Shown here piece after piece: positions 25,800 to 38,190 of a stretch of 64,000 nucleotides of DNA. The notes below the pieces were generated by a model. The model saw only the letters and a program-made list of their open reading frames with translations. It was not told the origin of the DNA and made no database searches. The DNA lies in assembly GCF_008831285.2 (NCBI RefSeq), contig NC_045145.1:7998802-8062801 (forward strand), in the 5' to 3' direction. The stretch is from Nymphaea colorata. Lineage: Eukaryota > Streptophyta > Magnoliopsida > Nymphaeales > Nymphaeaceae. The position numbers and the translations under genes are program-made. Positions within the stretch are counted from its first letter, which is position 1. The number at the start of each line of letters is the position of its first letter.

Positions 25800-27880
25800 A
25801 GAATGGCTCTAATTTAACAGAAGGAGTTCACCTCCGATCTGTACAAAAGAATAACATCATCAGCAAAAGTCAAGATGGGTGATGACTTTACCCTCTTCAG
25901 GGGGGTCTGGGAATTTTGATGGCACCATGCTCAGCTCTCCTCTTGATCTTCCTGGTTAATACTTCCATTACAGCTATGAATAGATGGGGAAAAAATGGGA
26001 TCACCTTGGTGAATCCCTCTTCTCATGACAAAGAATTCATCAATTTCACCATTGACCATCGTCATTGAGAATCTTATCCAACCACCATTGGGCAAAGCCT
26101 ATGTAGAAGAGGGCTCTAGGAAGAAAGTTCCAGTTATGCATATTATAAGACTGTATGATATCTAAGTTCAAGCAAAAGGCTTCATCACCATGACTTTGCA
26201 GTGAGTGCATCATGAGCAATAAAAACATTGTCATAGAGACACCCAAGAATTTTGGAACTACAAGTAAGATGGCTCTATTAATTTTGCATACAATTCGCCC
26301 TGATTTAAAAAGCTATCCACTTCCCTGTAGATGTCGTCACCCACCACCTAAGAGAAGAATTGAAAGAAAGCTCCGGAAAAACCATATGACCTTGGAGCAC
26401 TGTCCCTGCTAAATTAAAAACTGCTTTCCTAACATACTCTCAAGAGATGGGTCTTAGAAGCAGGGAATTATCATCTGTGACCTTGTTGCTGTCTTGGAGA
26501 TTTGAAAAAGCTCACCTGATGCTTGGTTCGCACACAAGAGGTTAGAGAAAAACTGATCACATATAGACCTGATGTCATCTGAGTTAGACAAAATGATGCC
26601 GTCCTTTTGCAGGGAGTGGATGGAGTTTTTTGATCTTTTCCTTCTCACTGACGCCTAGAAGTGAACTGTATTTCTATCTCTTTCTGTCATCCATTTCACT
26701 CTAGCTCTTTGACACCACATTTGTTCCTTCTCATCAAGAGAGTAACGCAACTCTTCTTTAAGCAATCAATCTAGATTAATTGCCTTAGATTCTGCACTTT
26801 GTCAATCTCTTTGCCTTCACTTACTAAGATTTTTGCCCAACATGTGATGAAAGTTAATGCAAAATTAAAAGCATGCAGCTGCCTTTATGAAAAAGGTGAA
26901 CGGTTTAACTTTTGGGTTCTCCAAAAGTTCCATCGTGCCAAGACATGTGCCCCTTTACCTTGCCTATTTTAATTTTCAGTTTTTTGTTTTTAATATGGTC
27001 ATTATATTTTCAGTTTTTTGTTTTTAATATGTCCATAATGACCATGAATTACCAAGAGTCAATGTCATTTATTTTTCAGTTTTTTTTTACATGTATAAAT
27101 ATGGCCCTTTGGGTTGGCTAAATGTGTATGAAAAAGCATTTCAAGTGTTCTCCAAAATTTAGTGTTGTGTGCTCTTATCATGTGTCATGCCTTTGTGATC
27201 ACTTGTAGAAACAAGTGCTCGATTAGTGTGTTGTGTTCTTGTGTTGTGTCATTCACAGAAGCACAAGAAGAGGACGTGCAAGCAGGTCATTCCTTTTGCT
27301 AACAACATGTTTCTATTCCACCAAGATAGCTGCCTCTTGACCCTTTCTAGTTTGTTAATTGCTTCAGTCATTGCCAGGTTAGTGCCAAATATCCTCCACA
27401 ATCCCCTTGTAACTCTCGCTGGAACTCCAACTATGATAATAACAAAAGAGGCACAAAGGACCTCAGGCTCTATTGATAAATGCATTGTGATCTGACACTG
27501 TTCTCGGCAATAAAGCAAGATGACTATCACTCCCATATGCATTTGACCATGCCTGGTTGATCATGCACCAGTCTAGTCGGCAAAGGATGTGCTCCCTCCA
27601 CATGATTGTTGGACCATGTGAATGATCTATTGGGGTCTTCCATGTTTCTAAGATCACAATCCACAATAAATTTGCAAAAGGATCGATAGGAGAGTTTGTT
27701 GGACAGCTTGATAGTTTTATCATCATTCCATCTAAGAACACTAAAATCCCCTATCATCAACAGAAGGGGTTCACCATAATATTGGATAAGTCGTTGTAGA
27801 TCAGCTACAGCTTCTAGTATGTTGTTAAGATTAGGAAGAAAACCTAGGTTCTGTTTGTTGGTAGGAAACAATAATGGAAC
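25800..27880 (-). mobile_element. Decayed L1-type LINE, truncated at its 3' end
   Basis: On the - strand, collinear ORF2 pieces run from 27871 down to 25800. The endonuclease reads LLLMIGDFSVLRWNDDK, RSFTWSNNHVEG and ALLPRTVSDHNAF (27871-27463). The linker has AINKLERVKRQLSWWNRN (about 27380-27310), WMTERDRNT (about 26690) and NSIHSLQKDGIILSNSDDI (26648-26454). The reverse transcriptase has FCLNLDIIQSYNMHNWNFL (26246-26046) and ILTFADDVILLYRSE, with FADD at 25855-25866. Reading stops just after the RT catalytic motif, so the thumb and tail are missing. Multiple stops and frameshifts make it inactive. It differs from the LINEs at 1-3260 and 32.3 kb and is not a duplicate of either. Confidence 0.88.
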
Positions 27881-29728
27881 ACTTTACCTTATGTTGCACA
27901 CAATAACTTTGCAAAACAACTTCCGAATTAGAGGAAGAGAGCACTCACACAACTCACGACACCCACAAGGCCACCTTGGCACATTTTACATTTGATACAA
28001 AAAACACGAACCCAGGCACCTGTTTATAGACTACCCCAAGACACTCAACTTATGACATATAAACCTCCATATTAATGGTCATTACAAACATCATATTAAA
28101 AGACATTAAAAATAGAAAATCTCCTCATTACCACCTTAATTTATTATGTCATAACTCTTAACATTAAACTCTTACTTGACTATGCCATAACACTATGGCA
28201 TTAAAATGAAAACTGTAATATTTATTCCACACATTTACTAAAATTGTTTGAATCATATTTCAATACTGTTTTCCACAAAAAAAAAAGAGCTTGAGAAAAA
28301 TCCAATTCTGCTCTATGACCAGCACTTGACCCATAACCCTTTCCGGGTCCTAGCCATAGATGACTCTGGCCTGACCTGCAGCAAAATCACAAGTAGAACT
28401 ACTACATAGTGGTGGATCCTCTTGCTTTAGAACTGAAAATTTTCATTGACAACATGGAATCAAAAAATAAAGAAACAATCAAGTTTTGTTCTTGAATAAA
28501 AAAATCTAACTTCAAACATGCGACTCCCCTAACCCAGTCACAAATATTCTAAGCCAGCCACTTCATTGGAACAAAGATAAAAACCAATCTCAAAAACTAG
28601 CAAGAATTTCACATCGCACCAGCTCCGAGATATCCCCCATCGGTGCCTCACATCGCCTTTTCCTCTTGCATAAACCTATATTGCTCTCCAAAAAAGATGA
28701 TACATTTGTTGCTCAAATCCTTGAGAGCCGCTCTACCCTTTTGTGCCCTGGATCATCTACCTTTACTACAATGGGTTGGGTTTTTCCCTGCACTTGACCA
28801 GAGGTTGTGGTTGCAACTAGTTAGCCTTTAATCAAGCTATTGCTTTCCTATATCCTATGCGATGCTTCAGCACAAAAAGCGAATGGTCTATAACTTATCT
28901 TCATCGAGAGGATCATTATTTTTGTCCAAGTTGCTTTACTACAACTCTTATAGTGTGTGTGGCGTAGCCATTTATGCTCAATCTTCTCGTTGATTTTACT
29001 CAAACCATATGCCTTTCTAGTTTCGGTAGTGAGAAATTGATACTAGGCTGCAAGTGAAGCAGAAGATGAAACAACAATAGAAGATGACCGATTTTGTAGT
29101 ATATCTAATTACTGAATTCTTTGTACATGTAATGGCTAAATTAGTGTATGTCATATATAATTTGATGTATTATGCAATAGCTATGTGTAGTTTCTACAAA
29201 ATGAAATAATAATGATTGTGTTTGTTAACAAATGGTCTCTCTCTCCCTCAATCTCTCTTTTTTTCTCTCTCTGCACACACGCATCCAAATACCTAGGGGT
29301 CAAATCATTGGTATTCAATAACAATTCCTCATTTCGTAGGTATTTGTACACTATTCCCAACATTTACAACCATTAGCATACAAAATAATACAAGATATAG
29401 AAATGTGTTGGCAAAACATTTCTTTCACAATGGTTCAAAAGTTGGGAAAGATGCTTTAGATCCCAATGGTGTGAGATTCAGGAACGATATTACATTTTTT
29501 TTAAAAATCTTTAATGTTGGCAAACAAAGTGCTTACGAGAATTATTGACAGCTACGATCCATTGGCAAATGTTTTGCCGACGGCTTAGGTACACTTTTGT
29601 TGATGTCGAGGGCTCACATTAGATATATGTTGTAGCTAGTAAGGGTAATCTGTATTGAGACTTATGTGTGTTTGTAAGCATATGCTATCTGGTCTATCAT
29701 GTGTTTCCTACATATCAGAGATGGTGAT
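27881..29728. other. Intergenic stretch, no gene seen
   Basis: AT-rich, with short open frames lacking conserved motifs. It sits between a LINE relic and a copia LTR. Confidence 0.5.
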
Positions 29729-30155
29729 TGTTAGAGAACCAATTTTGGTGGCAAAGGATGATCATATGCATAAGTTGGACAAATCTGATAAATCAGTTGT
29801 CAGGAAATCAGAAGATGATACAGTGCAATCAGTTGCCAAAAACTCAGGAGTAGATGAAGAAGAGGTCGACATCCAAATCTCTTTATTTATGGAAAGAGAT
29901 AAAATAGGAAGTGATATTTTGAAGAAAACAAGTTGTATATCAACTTCATGATTTTAGGAGTCGAAGATTGTGATTTGTATTCTTTAAATAGTGGAACTTG
30001 AGTCGAAGATTGTGATTTGTATTCTTTAAATAGTGGAACCTCTATCTCTCATTACATGTTGAAAAGAGAGCAGAGAGACTTTGAGGACGTAGGTGATTTC
30101 AGCACTGAACCTCATTAAAATCTCTTGTTCATTCTTGTTCATATCCTTTTTGACA
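29729..30155 (+). mobile_element. Probable 5' LTR of a Ty1/copia element
   Basis: The segment starts TGTTAGAGAACC and ends TTTTTGACA, immediately before a primer-binding site. TG...CA ends and about 427 bp suit a copia LTR. The left end is inferred from the TGTTAG motif and is less certain than the right end. A 42-bp tandem duplication lies inside (29959-30042). Confidence 0.55.
29959..30042 (+). repeat. Exact 42-bp tandem duplication inside the LTR
   Basis: AGTCGAAGATTGTGATTTG... occurs at 29959-30000 and again at 30001-30042, essentially identical. Repeated units of this size in copia LTRs often lie in the U3 promoter region; that role here is inferred. Confidence 0.9.
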
Positions 30156-30167
30156 TGGTATCAAAGC
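30156..30167 (+). promoter_or_regulatory. Copia primer-binding site for initiator tRNA-Met
   Basis: TGGTATCAAAGC differs by one base from the TGGTATCAGAGC primer-binding site of plant copia elements, and directly follows the LTR terminus GACA. Confidence 0.8.
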
Positions 30168-30703
30168 TTTACGGTATTGATCCTTAGATGGTGAATCATT
30201 CTGCAGCAAATTTTCACAGATTCTTCCCTTGGATGTGTGTTCTTTATTTTTGGTGTAGTCCGACTACTTTTAGAGTTAAATCCGTATGATCCTGAGATCA
30301 AAACGTGTTTTTGATCATTTGAGGAGAAAGCTGACAAAATTCTGAGCATTTTGAGCCCTTACCCGTCCAAAACCGTTGAGAAATCAGGGAGAAATCGATT
30401 TTTGAAGTCCGTCGACAATTTTTCTGCTTTTTCCGATGCAGAAGAGGGATTCTGGTGAAACCCGACGAACCCAGCAGAATATTCCACTGTGTTCTTCGTT
30501 CCCCGGCGACTTAGCTGTCAACGTGTCCTAAAAGATCGTGTGAGTACCAGATTCGCGTGCCCCGGCAATTCTCCTATCACAGTGTCAGAGCTACTCGATG
30601 AATCCCGCCAGCGACTGGCTATCTGAGCACTACCAACTCTTTCGAAGTGCCGCCAACATCATCAAAATTTCCACCATGTCATCATCTTTATTCAGTGATA
30701 TCT

Positions 30704-31303
30704 ATGGCAACATCTTCATCGTCGACCTCTTCAATGTCGAACAGAACTCTCACCGCTAATTTCAACTTTAACCAAGTGCCATCAAACTTTTCTAAGTTTC
30801 TTTCTATCAAACTTAGAGCAGATAATTATATGCTTTGGGCTGCTCAATTCAAACGCATCTTGATCACTTATGGACTCATGAGTTATATTGATGGAACAAA
30901 CCATTGTCCGCCCAAAACTATTGAAAATTCTGATGATGTCAATCATGATTATATATTATGGTTAAAGCATGATCAGCTTGTTTTAAGTTGGATTATTACC
31001 TCATTGAGTGAAAATGTCATGAGTCAAGTCATTGGCTTGGAAACTACATATGAAGTCTGGTCTTCTCTAAAAAGATCATATGTCTCTCATTCTCGTTCAC
31101 GGATAATTCATCTTAGAGGTCAACTTCAGGATCTAAAGAAAGGAAACAAGATAGTAAATGAATATTTTCCGCATGAAAAATCTATTGCGCATCAATTAAC
31201 TATTGTCTCTAAACCTGTTCATGAAGATTATGTATATAACTCAAAGTCGGTGCTTAATCATTCATTCAAAATGCCAATCTTATGTATATACAAAGCTTGT
31301 TAG
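30704..31303 (+). pseudogene. Truncated Ty1/copia gag (UBN2/retrotran_gag type)
   Basis: The gag protein packages retrotransposon RNA. The open frame extends from 30647, but the ATG at 30704 (MATSSSSTSSMSNR) is the family-like start. The frame shows FLSIKLRADNYMLWAAQFK, IDGTNHCPPK, WLKHDQLVLSWIITSLSE, VIGLETTYEVWSSLKRSY and RIIHLRGQLQDLKKGNKI, the order seen in the copia gag core. After about residue 180 the similarity stops and the frame ends at 31303, so the CCHC zinc knuckle and all of pol are missing. The leader from the primer-binding site to the start is about 540 bp. The rest of the element was probably lost by deletion. The copia pol at 58.3 kb is far away and heavily decayed, and is probably another copy. 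Confidence 0.85.
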
Positions 31304-31333
31304 TGATGGATAACAACAATTATCCATCAAAGT

Positions 31334-31357
31334 ATGTGTGTGTGTGTGTGTGTGTGT
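31334..31357. repeat. (TG)n microsatellite
   Basis: About 12 TG units just after the gag break point. Confidence 0.95.
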
Positions 31358-31770
31358 TAGTATTTTTTTTTGTGTGTGAAAAGGTCAGTGTTGTTGGTTG
31401 GCCAATATTTGTCGAATAGCTAGAATTTAAAAATTCATGATCATTCAAAGCACCATAACTTATTTGTTAAAGCTACCAAAACTGTTTCTGCACCATAAAC
31501 CTTCTCTAATGCCAATATAGTGACTATTTTGATTGACAATTTTTTAGGTTTTAGCTATCTAGAAGAATTGAATCATCCATATGTTGCTAGTTGCTTCATA
31601 GATACTGAATGACTAAAATTTAAACGCTCATTGTCAAAAGAACCACAAATTGTTGCTAAAGCTGTCATAAAATGCTGCCGCACCATAAACCTTCACTAAT
31701 GCTAAGCTATTGACCATTTTTTAGCTATGCTTTTTAAAAATTTAGCCATTTTTCTAGATTGAGTCATCAT
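31358..31770. other. Short intergenic stretch with a diverged internal duplication
   Basis: The phrase C(A)CCATAAACCTTC(T/A)CTAATGC occurs near 31491 and 31681, and GTTGCTAAAGC/GTTAAAGCTACC occur with it. This indicates an old direct duplication of about 190 bp. No gene. Confidence 0.5.
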
Positions 31771-31873
<103 letters not shown>

Positions 31874-32289
31874 AAATCTCCCATTTGTAAAACATAGTTA
31901 ACCAAGATAGGCTTCCATATATAAAGAGCACACACGAAATTGAGGGAGATTTATACCAAAGTTTCCCACTTAAAAAATGTGGTTAACTGATATAGACTTC
32001 CATAGCAAGCCAACCAAATAAAGGGAGGTATATACCAAAAGAATGCAAGCTCTGGGGATGTTCCAAATCAATCTTATCAAAGCCAAGCAGCCAAGCAAAC
32101 ATTGGACCACCACTAGCCACAGGTCAATTCCCAACATAGGACAAGACTAATTGAGATTAAGATGGGCAACATATTAAAACTTGCCCTTAAATAAGAACCA
32201 AATTGGAATACTAAAGGCAAACATGGTGAAGTATTAGGTCACAAGTCAGATCCTGCAAGGATGAAAGCTAGATGCAGTTAGTATCCTAT

Positions 32290-33500
32290 GACCAGATGAT
32301 TTCAAAGAGGCAATCTTCCCAAACTATTGAAATATTATGGGGAAATATATTATAACATAATTCCAAAGTTCATAGCTAATGGCGAAATTGTGAAGAAATT
32401 CAATAGATTTTTCTTTGTTTTCATCTCAAAAAGAGGGAGCAAATCAAGCAAATGAGTTCCACATTATTGCAATTTGTAACTCCCTATATAAATTTATATC
32501 TAAATTTCTTACCAACTACATGAAAGGTATTCTTTTGTACCTTGTTAATTCTGAGCAGTCGATTTTCATCCTAGGTAAGATGCTAACTGATCATGTTATT
32601 ATTGTGCATGAAGTTGTGCACTCATTGATTGGGCCCCCTAGGTCCTCCTACAGTTTGAAGCTTGTTATCTTTAAAGCTTACAACAAGGTTAGATGGAGTT
32701 TTCTAGAAGATGCTCTCTTAAAACTGGGGATTTCTTTGATTTTCAGCATGGGCTTTGACAACGGGATCAGCATGGTGAAGTCTAGAATTGAAAAAAACCC
32801 AATCAAAGGTCTTTAGATTCCTAGAGTTGGCTGATGCCTTCATATGCTTGCCTTTAGAGATGATGTGTTACTGTTTAATAAGGCAAATAGGAACTCTCTT
32901 TGATAAATTAAGGGTGATTTAGTCAAGTTGCACAATTCATTGAGTTTGAGCATTAACCCCTCTAAATCTAGGTTGATTTTCTATCAAATAGATCATATGT
33001 TTAGCCACTTGCTTATCATCATCCTTGGGTGACAAGTTGGCTCCTTTTCAAATCTATGGCTCCCATTGAAGAGGAGTGGTGTTGTGCTCTTATTGAGAAA
33101 GTGGAAAACGGGCTAGCATGGTAGAAGGTATTATTATATTATACTATTCATTTATGACTTGTTAGACATTCTCCAAAATGGGATTCAACTGTGTTGTGTA
33201 GTCTTGCTTCTTTCATGTAAACTTCTTCATAAGATGTCAACATCTACAACCCAATTCTTGTCAAATGACAATAGTCAAGTTGAGTGTTCACATTTGCTTG
33301 CATGGCACACCAAAGGTGAGGCAGGTGTGGCAAACATGTAGAATAGCCTACTTAGCTCTCATGTTGTGCAATAATAAACTCAATTTGTCTATATATGTGT
33401 CAAGAAGTGTCTCCATTCTCATAGTTCATGGACTATTAAGCTACGCCCAACCATTCCTGGTTGTTCAAAGATTGGCTATGGAGATGGGACAAGGGGGAGG
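32290..33500 (+). mobile_element. L1-type LINE fragment (reverse transcriptase only)
   Basis: On the + strand, reverse-transcriptase pieces follow in order. FIANGEIVKKFNRFFF leads into GANQANEFHIIAICNSLYKF (about 32367-32500). Next come EQSIFILGKMLTDHVIIVHE (32550-32620) and KLVIFKAYNKVRWSFLEDAL, then LAFRDDVLLFNKANRNSL. The last carries FRDD at 32853-32864 in place of Y/FADD, so a catalytic-motif residue is substituted. SINPSKSRLIF follows. Weaker similarity (ALIEKVENGLAW, HTKGEAGV) reaches about 33330. Endonuclease and tail are missing; stops and frameshifts are frequent. Inactive relic. Confidence 0.82.
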
Positions 33501-33506
33501 GGATTC

Positions 33507-33770
33507 ACTGCAACAAATATGGGTATTGAAGACAGTCCAAAGCATCAACAAAGACTACCTAAGGCCGTCGGCAACTCATGTGCTGATGGCTCCAAAGTCT
33601 TTATGGCAAAAAAAATTCTAATCTATAACAGTGAAAAAAATCACTGATAAATTTCTTTACTAGCACTTGGAGAAGTGGTGGACAGATATCATTACTAGTG
33701 ATATTTGTCACCTTTATAGATCTCTATAAAAAAATCTCCTGGTCGCAGTGATTTTGTCATTGCTATGTTC
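33507..33770. mobile_element. CACTA-like element end or non-autonomous copy
   Basis: CACTGCAACAAATATGGG at about 33507 has the form of a plant CACTA terminus (CACTACAAcAAAT). It is followed by short repeats such as GCCGTCGGC, CAGTGAAAAAAATCACTG and CGCAGTGATTTTG. No opposite terminus or transposase was found, so the right limit is arbitrary. Confidence 0.4.
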
Positions 33771-34525
33771 CTTTTCTTTTTATACAAATTGAAAGAGAGA
33801 GAGAGAGCAAGAGAGAACCCAAATCAAGAGGAAAACACAACCTTACTACATTCAATCCAATCTAACCCCTAGTTTGATGATTGTTTTGATTAGTAAACAC
33901 ATCAAGATCAAAACCATCTCTTATGCTCTTCATGGATAATTGAAATACAAAACCACATGAAGAGACCATTAGTATGGTAGTCTGAAGAGAGGAACAGCCA
34001 CTGCAACGATTTATTACATCCTCATTGATTGATGCTTTCGGCATTGGCCATTGCGGATGAGTCACATTCCTGCCCACTTAGAGAGCAGCAACGATCGTGA
34101 AGAATAAAGGGCATTTTCTTGGAAAACAAATAGTACAAGAAAGGAAATTTTTGAAGGCTTCTGCTTGTACTGAAGATCCCTCTCTGAACTGCTCGACCAG
34201 CACCATGATGATATTGGAATCCTATGTTTTTCTATCTTCTCTTTGCATTGCCTAATTCATAAGTTTGAAGTGGGGAGCATTAGGGTTAAAGACCTAGGGT
34301 TTGGTGGAGGCATTGAGATATATCATGGTGTAAGGGTTCGTTCTATTGAAACCCTTAGTTTTTTCATCATGTTTCCTCTCTTGTTGTAACCTTTTGGGAC
34401 TTTTGTGGTGGATTACTCCTTTCATTTGTAGTGTCATTAATGTTAAGCCAATTTGGCATGAACATGTATTTTGCCCCTTGATGGCATAAAGCTGGTTGTG
34501 ACGGAGTTGATTGTGTAGTATATTG
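33771..34525. other. Intergenic stretch, no gene seen
   Basis: Contains a GAGAGAGAGA run at 33794-33807. No conserved coding motif. Confidence 0.5.
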
Positions 34526-34836
34526 ACTGATGATCACATTGCTGCTACTAGTAAGTATCTATTCTCTAGTATTATTTGCTTTGAACTTCAGTTGTTTGTG
34601 TTTTAGCTATATCATTTTTCTGCATCTTCCTTTACATATTTATAGAAATTTCCAGCTTCCTATTTAATTTATTTTCTAACATTCAGCTAATGATCACCTT
34701 GATGCTACTAGCAAACATCTTTCTATAGTATTACTTTGCTTTAAGCTTTTACTGCTTGTGCCTTAACTATATCAATTTTCTTCTCCTTATTTATTGAAAT
34801 TTCAAGCTTCCTATTTCATGGCTTTTCTAACATTCA
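34526..34836. repeat. Diverged tandem duplication, ~160-bp unit
   Basis: Copies at about 34526-34685 and 34686-34836 share TGATGATCAC/TAATGATCAC, TGCTACTAG, TAGTATTA, CTATATCA.TTTTCT and CTTCCTATTT in the same order. Confidence 0.8.
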
Positions 34837-34925
34837 CAATACAAGAAAGGGGGGAAGACAATGATGGCAGTTTTAGGAATTTCAGCAAATATCGGTTCCT
34901 CTTTATTTTATGCATGAATAAGTTA

Positions 34926-35130
34926 TTGATCATTTGTTTCTAATTTTCAGTTAGAAGCCGTTTGTTAGGGCACTTTAATTTAAACATGTAATATGCACTT
35001 TTTATCTACTAAGGTATCCTGATTTTCATGGTTTTTCAAGTATGGTCATTTAGATGTTGCACCATTTAAATTATTTGATATTGCTTATTTGTCTCTAATT
35101 TTCAACTAGGAGCTAGTTGTAAGGGTATAT
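34926..35130. repeat. Second diverged direct duplication, ~156-bp spacing
   Basis: TGTTTCTAATTTTCAGTTAG at about 34934 recurs as TGTCTCTAATTTTCAACTAG at about 35090, each followed by related AGC(C/T)(G/A)(T/G)TTGT(T/A)AGGG sequence. Confidence 0.6.
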
Positions 35131-36499
35131 GTTGAAACCCTATTAACACTAGTTTCCTTATGAAACTACATCTAGGTCATACTAGTTCTGTTTCAGAGTC
35201 ATGCATGATAAAAAAATAGTTGATGGAGTAACTGACATATATTTTTTTCCCCAAGTGATAGAGAATTTGTAGTATTGACACATGCTCCTCTATGGATGTG
35301 CTAATTTTGTTTTTTTCAACTTTATTTGTGCTATGGAAAAAATGTAATCTTCTAGATTTGATATGATGTTCCTCTGCAAAAGGTGCTTTGAGATTCTAAG
35401 CCAAATCCCATATTGAGCTTTTCTACAGAAGAAGATACAATTTCAATTCAAATTGGTTAGAATGAAAGAGGCAATGAGGTCTCTTAGCTCAAGAAGGCTC
35501 CATGTGAAGAGAAAAATTTTTAGCATCAATGTTTCATGAGTTACAATCATAGTTCAACTAGGTATTCTTATGTAGATTTCTGTATGGCAATATTATTCAT
35601 CCAAATTTTATTTTTTATTATTTTTTTTTCATGGACCAACAAAATGCCACTTGTTATGGGATATTTTTATAAGCATCATTTGCTAAGACAATGTAGATAT
35701 GTCTATCTGAATCATCATGTTTCTGTCGCACTTGTCTCAAGATGGAAGCGACCTGGAAAGGGACCCAGTTGGAACAATGAACAAAAACCAAATTGTACTA
35801 AGAAACCAAGAATTTGGTAATCAATTATCTATGTTGGCAAAAACCTTGTTGCTTTATGTTTGGTGTCATGACCTCTAAACAGGAAAAGGAAACAACATCA
35901 CCTTGCTTGTGCATGTTTCTGGAATTTCCTATAGGTGTAGTTGTCAAGTCCAGAACAGGGGAAAAAAAAAAGCTTAATGTAGGTCCCTTTTCAAAAGATT
36001 TATTTAACTTGCAAATATTTGAGTACAATTTACTTGAAATATATTTACTTGCTTCCAATTCACCCATAGATTATTGAAACCTTGTTGTAACATATGAAGC
36101 TTGTATGTTTACATTTACTGTAATAAACTTAATTACTCTAATGTACTAACATCTAGTGTCATATTCAAGTGTCTTTCAGTGAGGAGGAGAAAATCAGAGA
36201 CTTTCTATGTAAATAAATTACTCTTTATTTAGTAAATGGGCTTCTATGCGAATTCAAATTGTGATTACTTCATTTGAATTTTTCATATTATTAATATTTC
36301 TCTTATTTAATGTTTAAATAATATCCATTTACTTCTAGTATTGTTTTGTTGGTACTTCAGAATTTGATTGTGAACTATTAACCTATGTAAATTCTGATTA
36401 TATTTGTGATTATTCATCCTAATAATAAATTGGGGGTACCTACTACATAAGCAAATGTCTTTAAAATGAAAGACCTATAGCGGTGTAACATTACGTTTC
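35131..36499. other. Intergenic stretch, no gene recognised
   Basis: Open frames at 35536-35820 and 35814-36077 have no recognisable domain and biased composition. No gene is supported. Confidence 0.5.
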
Positions 36500-36722
36500 C
36501 ACTACTATAGACCATATTACCAATGACTTCCATTCTTGCCAATAATTTGGGAGGTGTTGCCAATGGTGCTATTGGTAATGGCCTTTACCAATGCTACAAA
36601 GGGCAAGGGCAACCTAGATTATCCCATAGGGAGACGGTCTTTGCCTATAATGTTATTGGCGAAGGCTTTAGGCCAACTGACAATGGCAAGAGCTGCTGCG
36701 AATAGTAATATTTGTTGTAGTT
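36500..36722. mobile_element. Small non-autonomous CACTA-like element (~223 bp)
   Basis: It begins CACTACTATAGACCATATTA and ends AGTAATATTTGTTGTAGTT, whose reverse complement starts AACTACAACAAATATTACT, giving imperfect terminal inverted repeats. The interior is a series of CCAATGGTG/TTGCCAAT/ATTGGCGAAG motifs typical of repetitive CACTA subtermini. A clean 3-bp target duplication is not evident. No coding capacity. Confidence 0.5.
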
Positions 36723-38141
36723 TGCCAAAACAAGAAGGAAACATCATCCCTAAGAAGCCAAACATAACTCAGATTGTTAAATTCTGGTCTTGTAGTGCAT
36801 TCACTCATGCTTGTTCAACTTTGAGAGACAAATATACTAATAGTTACTTCATATTTTGTTAATTAGTAGTTAATGCTGAGTTAAAGAAATTCTCTGATTA
36901 TGCTAATGACCAAACCTCTAGCTTATGGCTTCTGAAAATTCATTTAATGGATTATTGCACCCTTTTTCCATTTGTCTTACCTTAAAACAAAAGAATTTGT
37001 TTCCAAACATGCTAAGATTTTGGAAGCACTGCTTGGTAATTGAACCTCTTTTTCTTTTTGGCAATCAATAAAAGGACCATATTTAGACTTGCCTATTCCC
37101 ACTAAGTTGCAAATACTTTAGAAGGCTTAGTATCATTTTTACAAGCATTCCTGCTTGCCTTGTAGTCATCAACAACAAAAAAAATTACAAATTTATACAT
37201 AACAATATCACATCAAAGCAAAACATCTAAAAAGCAACAAAGGATTTATAACAATCAATTTAGAACATATTTTCTCAATAAATATTTGATAAATTTAGGC
37301 TCAAAATATGAGGCCCAGTCAATGCTTCTTGGAAAACATTAAGAACTGTCACTTGTCAAGAAGGTGCTTGTATAAGGTTATTTGCATGAATTTCCTTTGA
37401 TGAAATCTAATGGTGATTGGAACAAGTTACCAACAGCATCACGAAATCCAGAGAAAAGGAGATAAAAGTGTTTCCCATTGAAAGCTTGTTTCTTCATGAC
37501 CATTTTAATTTCAACTTCTAGACTTGTGTGATTGTGACCTCTTCATCTTGTAACAAGGCATTCCTGTTGGAAAATCAGGATGGCACCACAAAATTTAAGA
37601 AAAAATTGCAACATTGTTTGATCAAATAATGCATTAACATTGAAGATGCAAATTAACAAGGTCAACATCAACAACAGGACAACAAACTTAGAGGTGATTT
37701 AACTATTTTGGCTTCCTGTGTCTAGGATTTGAATTTTCAAGCAAGTTACACTAGAAGATGTTAAAGCAACACTATGTTTGGATATCTAGTAGGTTTTCTG
37801 CGAATGCTAGACTACTGATGAAAAAATGAAAATATTGTGATTATGCATATAATAGAGCAGAGGGAACCTTCTCCCCTTGTCCTTCTGGTCATTTGAAACC
37901 TGCAGATTACTATGGCTATCTCAATGTACATTGCAAAGAAAAGGAAGGAAAGTCCTTTCTCCTACCTGAACATCTTTGTTGGTTGCAATGCAAGCTGCCC
38001 TAAACTCATAATTATGAAGTTCTTGACTCATTTATTTTTTCTTGCAATATTTGAGAGGATATTTTACATTCACTGTTCCGTCAAGAAACAAAAATTAACA
38101 ATGAAGAAAAGCGCACAAATAGAGATAAACTCATCAAGAAG

Positions 38142-38143
<2 letters not shown>
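36723..38143. other. Intergenic stretch, no gene identified
   Basis: A - strand segment near 37530-37390 reads VEIKMVMKKQAFNGKHFYLL and continues FSGFRDAVGNLFQSP. It looks protein-like but is short and unassigned. The rest is AT-rich. Confidence 0.45.

Positions 38144-38189
<46 letters not shown>
38144..38189. repeat. (TA)n microsatellite
   Basis: About 23 TA units. Confidence 0.97.

Positions 38190-38190
<1 letters not shown>

Noticed and set aside
29655-29951. 98-codon + strand frame overlapping the copia LTR
   Set aside because: It lies mostly within the LTR, has no known domain, and its composition (Lys/Asp/Ser) gives no family signal.
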